Of a stretch of DNA of 64,000 bases, positions 58,001-64,000 are shown piece by piece (within the stretch, counting starts at the first letter, position 1; each line of letters starts with the position of its first letter). This stretch comes from Nitrospira sp. Ga0074138. GTDB taxonomy: Bacteria; Nitrospirota; Nitrospiria; Nitrospirales; Nitrospiraceae. Made by a program: the position numbers and the translations under genes. The notes under the pieces were generated by a model that searched no databases, was not told the origin of the DNA, and worked only from the letters and a program-made list of their open reading frames with translations. The stretch covers positions 124,001-188,000 of the forward strand of contig LNDU01000027.1 in the NCBI GenBank assembly GCA_001464735.1, given 5' to 3'.

Positions 58001-59589
58001 ACCGCGTGGAGCTGACAAAAGATTGTCTGACGGCGCTGGCAGGGTTGAAAGACCAGCCGGAGTATGAACTGATCATCGTGGACAATGGGTCCACCGACGG
58101 CACGACAGAGTTTCTCCGCCAACTGAGCGGTGATGTTCAGATCATCGTCAATGGGGAGAATCTCGGGTTCGCAAAGGCTTGCAATCAAGGAGCCGCCGTC
58201 GCCCGAGGGAAATATCTCGTCTTCCTGAACAACGATACGATTCCCCAGCCCGGATGGCTGGCGGCGCTGGTGGCGGAAGTAGACAGCCATGCGGAGGTGG
58301 GGATTGTCGGCAGTAAGCTCTTGTATCCTGATGGCACGGTTCAACATGCCGGCGTTGTGCGGGACCGCAAGCGTCTGCTGCCGTATCATATCTACAAGTC
58401 GTTTGCGGGAGACCATCCCGCAGTGAATCACCGACGGGAATTGCAGATCGTGACTGCGGCTTGCGTGCTCATCAGGTGCACGCTCTTCGGCGAGCTTGAG
58501 GGATTCGACGAGGAATTTCGCAATGGGTTCGAAGACGCAGACCTTTGCCTCAGAGCGAAAGAGCGAGGCCATCTCGTCGTGTATCAGCCTCGAAGTCAGG
58601 TCTATCACCTCGAAAGCCAGACTCCGGGCCGCAAAGCACATGAGGAAGAGAATGCCGCCCGATTCCTCGACCGTTGGGGATCTCAATGGTGGGCGGCCGA
58701 CGAAGACCAGCATTTTCATGTGGACGGTTTCAAATTGAAACGAGTGTTTCGCAGCGGCCTTGATGGAGGTGACATCCAGGTGTTCAACGACATCAAGGAT
58801 CGCGCAGCCTGGGCCCACGTCGCCGCCACCCAGGCCGCCGCCTTGAAACAGGACTGGCAAACTGTGAAGCGTGAACTGAGTTTGGCTTCGGAGTGGCCGA
58901 ACGATCCTGAGATATTTGCCTGGGCATCTTCCATCTGCGAACATCTACAGGAACCGAAACTTAGACAAACCTTCCTCTCCCGGTTTCTTGCCCTGGAAGA
59001 AGCTCCAATGGAACGACTGTCGCTCATCCGTTCCTTACTGGAGCAAAAAGATCTGCTGGGTGCTGACAGCCATCTGCAATCGCTGCTTGCGTCTTCGCCG
59101 AATCATGCGGAAGGACTCTTGCTCAAAGGGATTCTCTGCATGCAACGAGAACAATATGAGCAAGCGGAGATTGCCTTTGATTCGGCAATGCGGGAGGGAG
59201 CCGATCGCAAGAAATGCCTCATGGGAATGGGAATGGCCGCCACAGGGCGGGCCTACACCCAGGGAGCCTGGGAGCGGTTTCTACAAGTGTTAGAGGAGCA
59301 TCCAGACGACGCTGAGGCCATCCATTGGCTCTTGCGCGCCGGCACCGAGCAAAACCGCTGGGATGAGCTGGGCTGGCATTTGCGCAAGTATCTGTTGCGC
59401 AATCCGGCCGACTTGGCGATCCGTTTTGCGCTGGCCGGTGTGCTGGTTCGAGGAGAACAGATCGAGGCAGCATGCCAGGAATACGACACCCTGCGCGCGC
59501 TGTCACCAACATTCGATGGTTTGAGCGAACTCGGTCAAGCGATCGCAAAAAAACAAGCCGTGTCCAAGATGGAAGCCGCACATTCTTGA
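55054..59589 (+). CDS. Giant multidomain glycosyltransferase/methyltransferase with TPR tail
   Basis: The 1511-residue protein joins several enzymes. Residues about 1-390 are a CgeB/GT1-like transferase (FQSYAGRVVEAMAAGRPVIS). Residues 471-690 are a class I SAM methyltransferase (ILDVGCGRGW at about 525, LTSEVIEHVPHG). Residues 715-950 are a GT2 domain (SVIIPTYNRLDRL, YLDDDDR). Residues 972-1220 are a second GT2 domain of rhamnosyltransferase type (VDNGSTDGTTEF, FLNNDTIPQPGW). Residues about 1240-1500 are TPR-like helices. It likely builds a glycan on flagellin or a surface polymer, given the flagellar neighbourhood. There is no stop or frameshift. ATG 55054 has only a weak ribosome site. Confidence 0.87.
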   Translation: MVKPKILLVQLEFETWDRARAWSYLGNFAVEDGLRANGCECVTIPAVCDIPDTSPLSWLHHAKDLLAGRHFDQVWVWLVHNRYSDTFLGWLAELAPVRVGLIMESLRYSEEDCRRWPHLQERAEFVERQVKYMTHVLTADEHDADVLNQAGSVSALFWPSAVPSRFITAMIEQPSRREAAFYGELYGERKAWLAMPGMKDLLIHPPSAEAVTEFPQLFNALHQQMSERLQSGWRPNPAALTEYVGLWRRLREAIFTNWLSSLKPWSGIVNLPSLFQSYAGRVVEAMAAGRPVISWQIPDRPRTHDLFMDGREILLYPKNRPAVLKDHVERIARDADYAGDIAAAARTELLRSHTAEARARQWLDWIASGQPLAARHVREKAAVLNVCPPLAQSYAAARQAPSAYGPISFEQVRWKGESDRNPMPTVADRVAQRWAFSKLLKQAEPKFVGVASPRSGPSTNDVTNQANGGAMSSDAFYVNLFVNAPAWSAPQPNTDEAARWSKIAAFLEYILRDIQQREPGRRLRILDVGCGRGWLTNLATMYGTCEGVEPVAGVVDHARRLFPHLRFEAGTAEIVANRADFQPYDVILTSEVIEHVPHGQKENFLAQLFRLLTPDGYVVLTTPRGEMWEQWKTIAPPNQPVEDWVSEEQLRALFTSQGFIEMGLDRIHVEVPALRYMPAPTPADLRSMNLLPIYQVWCCRRSADQCPIAFTRIPKVSVIIPTYNRLDRLQTALASLAAQTYQDFEVIVVNDAGCDVGFVVAACADQHRIMTIAHDRNRGLAAARNTGLHAAKGKYIAYLDDDDRYLPNHLETLVSFLERSEYKAAYTDAWRVQERKSNGDYVEIGRDVPYSYDFRPADLLVSNYFPVLCVMHDRACLEEIGLFDESLFAHEDWDLWIRMATRFPFKHLAVTTAEFTWRTDGSSMTSGTRETYWRTTEIIYRKYRPYADRVGGVREAQDKRLTEMRAIGGAKNYVCSIVMPVCNRVELTKDCLTALAGLKDQPEYELIIVDNGSTDGTTEFLRQLSGDVQIIVNGENLGFAKACNQGAAVARGKYLVFLNNDTIPQPGWLAALVAEVDSHAEVGIVGSKLLYPDGTVQHAGVVRDRKRLLPYHIYKSFAGDHPAVNHRRELQIVTAACVLIRCTLFGELEGFDEEFRNGFEDADLCLRAKERGHLVVYQPRSQVYHLESQTPGRKAHEEENAARFLDRWGSQWWAADEDQHFHVDGFKLKRVFRSGLDGGDIQVFNDIKDRAAWAHVAATQAAALKQDWQTVKRELSLASEWPNDPEIFAWASSICEHLQEPKLRQTFLSRFLALEEAPMERLSLIRSLLEQKDLLGADSHLQSLLASSPNHAEGLLLKGILCMQREQYEQAEIAFDSAMREGADRKKCLMGMGMAATGRAYTQGAWERFLQVLEEHPDDAEAIHWLLRAGTEQNRWDELGWHLRKYLLRNPADLAIRFALAGVLVRGEQIEAACQEYDTLRALSPTFDGLSELGQAIAKKQAVSKMEAAHS

Positions 59590-59663
59590 AACGACTCAGT
59601 GCACTGTTCATGCTGAACGTGACGCGTCCTCTAGTAGCTGAAGGCGAGCCAAAGACAGGAAGA

Positions 59664-60815
59664 ATGCCACGCGCACTCGTCATCCAACTGGCACGATTGG
59701 GGGATCTAGTGCAATCGCTACCGATGATTACGCAGCTCAGCGCGCGTCATCCCGAGACACAGTTTGATCTCCTCTGTCCGTCTCAACTTGCCGAGGTGGG
59801 GCGTCTGTTACCGGGCATTGAAAAGGTCCTCAAGTGGGATGGAGCGGCCTGGCAGCGTCGGGCGATGGCTGCCCAGCAGGACTTGCGAGTGGAGCATCTG
59901 GTGGAGATCGATACCACATTGATGGCATTGGCACCGGACCGGTACGACTGTGCCTATGTCCTCAATCAACATCGTCGGGCGCTGGTGGCCGGCTCCTTAC
60001 TGGCTCGAGAAGTGAAAGGACCATTGCTGCATGGGCCGCTCGGTAAGGCGTTGACGCCTTGGGCCGCCTACGTACGCGATGTGGCGCAGCGTCGGCTGGG
60101 GCAGCGTGTGCACCTGGCTGATGCTTTCTGCGGGCTCTGTGGAGTCTCTCCGCCAGGTCGTGTTGTCACGCTTGATCCACCGGCTGTCCGATTGCCTGAC
60201 GATTTGGAACCGATCGGCAAACACGGTGCTCCATGGATCGCGCTCATCGTGGGAGCAGGGGAGACCGAGCGGTGTGTGCCCGTAGAGGTCTGGCGCCGAT
60301 TGGTGGCCTCATTTCTTGCGTCCACGCCGCAGGGTCGTGTGGTGCTTGTCGGAACAGAGCGTGAACGAGCCGCAGACATTCAAGCGCCGCTGCCTCCATC
60401 GGTCCTGGGTCGGATTTGGGACACGACGGGTCGCACATCGCTGTCGCAGCTTGCTGCCATTCTCGCTCGTTGCCATAGAGTCGTCGGCTCGGACACAGGT
60501 CCCCTCCATCTCGCGGCGGCGCTGGGCAGGCCGGTGATCGGTTGGTATTTTGCGCGGGCACGGGTCCATGAAACTGGACCGTATGGTTTCCATCATGTCG
60601 TGTGGCAGGCTGAAGAGATGAGGAGTGAAACCTGGCCGGTCGATGAAACCGTCGCGGCGGTATTAGAACAGGAGCACCATGCACCGGTTGGCTGGAGTGT
60701 ATGGACGAGCCACTGCGATACATGGGGTGCCTACTATTCGCCGGTCGGCCAAGCCGCCATCCCACCGCGTGAACGGGAAGCGCTTTGGCATGAACTGGAG
60801 CCGGCCCTCTCATGA
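59664..60815 (+). CDS. GT9-family glycosyltransferase (heptosyltransferase-like)
   Basis: The 383-residue protein has the GT9 N-terminus (ALVIQLARLGDLVQSLPMIT) and the nucleotide-sugar-binding C-terminal part (RCHRVVGSDTGPLHLAAALG). GT9 members transfer heptose or related sugars; similar genes occur in flagellin glycosylation islands. I chose ATG 59664 because the family begins there and aggaag lies just before; ATG 59610 is an alternative. It overlaps the next gene by 4 bp. Confidence 0.85.
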   Translation: MPRALVIQLARLGDLVQSLPMITQLSARHPETQFDLLCPSQLAEVGRLLPGIEKVLKWDGAAWQRRAMAAQQDLRVEHLVEIDTTLMALAPDRYDCAYVLNQHRRALVAGSLLAREVKGPLLHGPLGKALTPWAAYVRDVAQRRLGQRVHLADAFCGLCGVSPPGRVVTLDPPAVRLPDDLEPIGKHGAPWIALIVGAGETERCVPVEVWRRLVASFLASTPQGRVVLVGTERERAADIQAPLPPSVLGRIWDTTGRTSLSQLAAILARCHRVVGSDTGPLHLAAALGRPVIGWYFARARVHETGPYGFHHVVWQAEEMRSETWPVDETVAAVLEQEHHAPVGWSVWTSHCDTWGAYYSPVGQAAIPPREREALWHELEPALS

Positions 60816-62629
60816 ACTATCTGGCGCAGAATCTCGAAGGCCTTCGTGAACGTTATCCAGCGCTTGTCCAAGCCGTGCGGGAGAACCCGGGCGGTCTGCT
60901 GACAATCGTGCCATCTCGGGAGGGGAGTCCATCGGCGACGCATGAAGGGCGATGGGTTCACAGCGGATACGATCCGTGTAGAGAAGCTCAAGCCTGGGCC
61001 GAAGCGCAACTGCTCGAATGGAAAGCGGGCGAACTCGGGGTCGTGCTCGGTGTCGGCTTGCTCTATCACGTCGAAGCCTTGATCGCCCGAAAGCCGCAAG
61101 GGGCGAGGCTAGCGGTCGTTGTGCCCAATGTCGCTGCGTTCAAGGATGCCGCGTCAACCAGGCCGATGGAGGCCTGGATCAACCGGGTCGAATGGGTGTG
61201 GGGAATGCCAGTGGTCATGGCCGAGCAGCTGGCCACGAAGTCTGCGCCGCTCCGTTTCATGACGTATGGGCCAGCTGCTTATCTGCACGCCGATACCCAT
61301 CGTGACTTGGAAGCGGAGCTCCGACGAATCGTTGCGGCCAAGCAGGGTGGCCGACTTCATGTCACCGTCGTCGGGCCGATCTATGGCGGCTCGCTCCCGA
61401 TTGCCCGCCACACGGTTGCGGCACTGGAATCGCTGGGCCATCGGGTCAGCTGGCTGGATCAGAGCCTGCATCAGGCGAGCTACGAGCAGTTTGCATCCTG
61501 CCGGGAGCCACGGCATCGTCTCACGATGCAAAGCCGGTTCGCCGATCTGTTGAGTTTGGGTGTGATAACGAGTCTCGCCGAAGATCCTCCGGATCTTGTG
61601 TTGGCGCTCGCGCAGGCGCCGTTGAATCTCGCGGTACTCGAGCATCTGCGCAAAAAGAAATTTCTCACCGCGATGTGGTTCGTCGAAAACTACCGGCATC
61701 TGACTTATTGGCAGCAATTGGCGGGTGGGTATGACTATTGGTTCGTCATCCAGCAAGCGTCGTGTTTCGAAGCCCTGAAGCGAGCGGGTGCGCGTCAGGT
61801 CCACTACCTGCCGATGGCCGCCGATCCCGCCTTGCATCGTCCACTGGAGCTCAGCGAGGCTGAACAGGTCGAATATGGCGCGGATGTGTCGTTTGTCGGA
61901 GCGGGCTACGCTAACCGACGCACGGTGCTTCCAGGATGGCTTTCGAAGGACTGGTCGTTCAAGCTCTGGGGGAATGAATGGGACGGCGCGGATGGTCTGA
62001 CCTCAGTGCTCCAGCGCGGCGGCGCCCGCATCGATACCGAGACCTGTATCAAAGTTTTCAATGCCACGGCCGTCAATCTGAATCTTCATTCCTGCGCCGG
62101 TGAGGGGCTCGATCCGGAGGCGGACTTCGTCAATCCTCGGACGTTCGAATTGGCTGCGTGCGGCGCGTTTCAGCTGGTCGACGAGCGATCACTCTTCCCC
62201 GATTTGTTCGCCCCCAAGGAGATGGTCCGCTTCACCTCGGTGGCCGATGTTCCGTCGCTCACCCATACCTGGCTTGCCGACTCCTCCGGACGGCGTGAAG
62301 TCGCTGCCGCGGCGCGCCGCCGCGTGCTGGCGCAGCACACGTACACACATCGCATGAGTGAGCTGTTGGCGGTGATCGGTATGCACCAGCCGGATCGAAT
62401 AGGAGCCATGGTGCGGGGCGATCGTAATGCCGGTGTCTTGGGACAGCGTGCCGATGCGCCGCCTGAGCTTGCGGCGTTGCTCCGACGATTTCTGCCTGGC
62501 CAACGCGTGGAACTCAAGGATGTGGCGGCCCAGATCAAGGCGAAAGGTGCCGGTCGGGAACTGGCACGAGAAGAGTTGCTGATTCTGATGTTAGACAGTT
62601 ATCGGGCGGAAACGAGGGATCTCGTATGA
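60812..62629 (+). CDS. Maf-like/DUF115 N-domain fused to CgeB-type glycosyltransferase
   Basis: In the 605-residue protein, residues about 25-165 resemble the N-terminal part of Maf/DUF115 proteins (VHSGYDPCREAQAWAEAQ, then GVVLGVGLLYHVEALI). Residues about 175-520 are a CgeB/GT1-like transferase (VTVVGPIYGGSLPIARHTVA, VSFVGAGYANRRTVLPGWL, then FVNPRTFELAACGAFQLVDE). Maf proteins transfer nonulosonic acids to flagellin; this protein keeps only the front part and replaces the rest. It is coupled to the preceding GT9 gene by ATGA. A flagellin-modifying role is inferred. Confidence 0.78.
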   Translation: MNYLAQNLEGLRERYPALVQAVRENPGGLLTIVPSREGSPSATHEGRWVHSGYDPCREAQAWAEAQLLEWKAGELGVVLGVGLLYHVEALIARKPQGARLAVVVPNVAAFKDAASTRPMEAWINRVEWVWGMPVVMAEQLATKSAPLRFMTYGPAAYLHADTHRDLEAELRRIVAAKQGGRLHVTVVGPIYGGSLPIARHTVAALESLGHRVSWLDQSLHQASYEQFASCREPRHRLTMQSRFADLLSLGVITSLAEDPPDLVLALAQAPLNLAVLEHLRKKKFLTAMWFVENYRHLTYWQQLAGGYDYWFVIQQASCFEALKRAGARQVHYLPMAADPALHRPLELSEAEQVEYGADVSFVGAGYANRRTVLPGWLSKDWSFKLWGNEWDGADGLTSVLQRGGARIDTETCIKVFNATAVNLNLHSCAGEGLDPEADFVNPRTFELAACGAFQLVDERSLFPDLFAPKEMVRFTSVADVPSLTHTWLADSSGRREVAAAARRRVLAQHTYTHRMSELLAVIGMHQPDRIGAMVRGDRNAGVLGQRADAPPELAALLRRFLPGQRVELKDVAAQIKAKGAGRELAREELLILMLDSYRAETRDLV

Positions 62630-62714
62630 GACGGTGTTGCGAGTTGCGGGTTTCTCGTGTCGCATCGACCACGGAACATGAAACTCGAGCTCGCTACCTG
62701 GCTAGAGAATGAAA

Positions 62715-64000
62715 ATGAAGCAAGTATTGATTTTGAACATCACTCGCATGGGGGATCTCGTGCAGATGGGCGCCCTGTTGGCACGTCTCCGGGAAGAATG
62801 GCCTGGTGTGGCGGTGGACCTTGTGGTCGATCGACAATTCGCCGCCGTGGCCTCCATGTTGAACGGCTTACGAGACATCATTGCCTATGATTTTCATGCG
62901 TTGATCGATGAGGGTCGTGCCTGCGTCAAAGATACTGTCGTGCTGTATCGAGAGGTTGCGACATGGGCCGGAGACTTGAGTCAACGCCGCTACGACCGCA
63001 TCGTCAATCTGACGTTCAACCGGCCCAGCGCACTGCTGGCTGAGTATGTCGGTGCTCCTGATATCCGAGGTGCGCGGAGCGCGTGGGATGGTGGGACGGT
63101 CATCGACAATCCCTGGATGGCGTACTTCACCGATATTCATCAGATTCGCCGGATCAATCGTTTCAACCTCGTCGACGTCTATGCGATGGGTGGGAGTAGA
63201 CCGGGCGCGTTTGCGCCATTGTGTGTGACGGCTCCGGTCGAAAACACCGATTGGGCGAGGCGTTTTCTTTCAAGCTCGGGTGGGCCGGATAGCAAATGGA
63301 TTGCGGTCCAAGCAGGGGCGAGTGACGTCATGAAGGCCTGGCGGCCACAGCATTTCGGTGTGACGTTGGCCCGGTTCAGCACACAGTGGGATGGCGGCAT
63401 TCTGTTCGTCGGATCGCCCTCGGAACAGGGCACGATCGCCGAGGTCATCCGGACTTATCGAGAGGCGGGTGGGCGCAGCGCGATTAAGAATGCCGCAGGG
63501 CACACGACGCTGGCACAGCTCGTCGCGCTCCTGGCGGACTGTAGACTATTGCTCACGAACGACACGGGGCCGATGCATTTGGCCGTGGGCGTGCAGACTC
63601 CGGTCATTGATCTATCGGTCGGCCATGTGGATTTTCAGGAGACCGGTCCGTACGGGCCGGGGCATTGGGTGATGCAACCGGATCTGGAGTGCGCGCCCTG
63701 CGGATTTGAGCAGGTCTGTTCGCACCATGCTTGTAAAGAACGACTCCCAATCGATGCGGTCGCTGCTGTCATGCAGCATGTGGCGGGGCAGGGACCGTTG
63801 CCCGTGGCCGTGCCAGGCTATCGTTTATATCGATCGGGCGTCGATGCAGATCAATTGGGTAGTTATGAACTCGTCTCCGGCCACGAAGATGCAGCGGTAG
63901 CCTGGTATGCAGCCTTCTGGCGCCGCTGCTGGTATGAATCGTTCACCGGCCACCCGAGTCGTCTACCGGCACTCAGCAGTCTTGCTCCGGACCGCGACGA
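62715..64000 (+). CDS. GT9-family glycosyltransferase, cut by the window end
   Basis: A second GT9-like gene starts at ATG 62715 (KQVLILNITRMGDLVQMGAL) and stays open for 428 codons to the window edge. The C-terminal donor site is present (CRLLLTNDTGPMHLAVGVQT), followed by a Cys-rich segment (ECAPCGFEQVCSHHACKERL) that may bind metal. The open frame continues well beyond the normal GT9 end at about 350, so an additional domain (for example another transferase or TPR) is likely outside the window. It continues the glycosylation operon 85 bp after the Maf/CgeB gene. Confidence 0.85.
   Translation, partial: MKQVLILNITRMGDLVQMGALLARLREEWPGVAVDLVVDRQFAAVASMLNGLRDIIAYDFHALIDEGRACVKDTVVLYREVATWAGDLSQRRYDRIVNLTFNRPSALLAEYVGAPDIRGARSAWDGGTVIDNPWMAYFTDIHQIRRINRFNLVDVYAMGGSRPGAFAPLCVTAPVENTDWARRFLSSSGGPDSKWIAVQAGASDVMKAWRPQHFGVTLARFSTQWDGGILFVGSPSEQGTIAEVIRTYREAGGRSAIKNAAGHTTLAQLVALLADCRLLLTNDTGPMHLAVGVQTPVIDLSVGHVDFQETGPYGPGHWVMQPDLECAPCGFEQVCSHHACKERLPIDAVAAVMQHVAGQGPLPVAVPGYRLYRSGVDADQLGSYELVSGHEDAAVAWYAAFWRRCWYESFTGHPSRLPALSSLAPDRD

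Overview
The window looks like a chromosomal segment of a Nitrospirota bacterium, most likely a Nitrospira-type organism. This is an inference from gene content, GC-rich codon use and promoter style, not from a marker gene. About 80% of the sequence is one large flagellar gene region. The rest is an integrative element on the left, a small decayed accessory block in the middle, and a glycosylation locus on the right that runs off the window.

1-7.1 kb, integrative element. A complete tyrosine integrase (5751-7031) reads into the 3' end of an antisense tRNA-Thr(TGT) gene (6967-7042). Two small excisionase-type HTH genes lie upstream of it. Divergent from them is a three-gene DNA-damage cassette: a LexA/cI-like autocleaving repressor, an ImuB-like Y-family polymerase that has lost its metal-binding acidic residues but keeps a clamp-binding motif, and an error-prone DnaE2. 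No imuA is present. A perfect 8-bp palindrome, which is the probable operator, overlaps the repressor start codon.

7.2-13.7 kb, regulators. An NtrC-type activator with a FleQ-like HTH is followed by a TPR protein, a PAS histidine kinase and a second NtrC-type activator, arranged like FlrA and FlrBC. A GTCAA-N4-TTGAC palindrome resembling a FleQ box lies before a sigma-54-like site ahead of the second group.

13.8-49.6 kb, flagellar structure and export. In order: flgBC-fliEFG, a receiver-FliH fusion, fliIJ, a MotE-like gene, the accessory block (21.2-23 kb), fliK-flgDE, fliLMNOPQR-flhBAF-flhG-fliA, flgFGAHIJ, flgMN, flgKL and csrA-fliW. Three strong sigma-54 promoters precede flgB, fliL and flgF. 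Candidate sigma-28 promoters with a constant 12-bp spacer precede flgM and csrA-fliW. They also precede the HD-GYP/hybrid-kinase pair and the PilZ gene at 49.7-54.8 kb, tying c-di-GMP functions to late flagellar expression.

55-64 kb, glycosylation. A 1511-residue multidomain glycosyltransferase/methyltransferase, two GT9-type transferases (the last cut by the window end) and a Maf-like/CgeB-like protein form a probable flagellin or surface glycan locus. Flagellin, fliD, fliS, motAB and che genes are not in the window.
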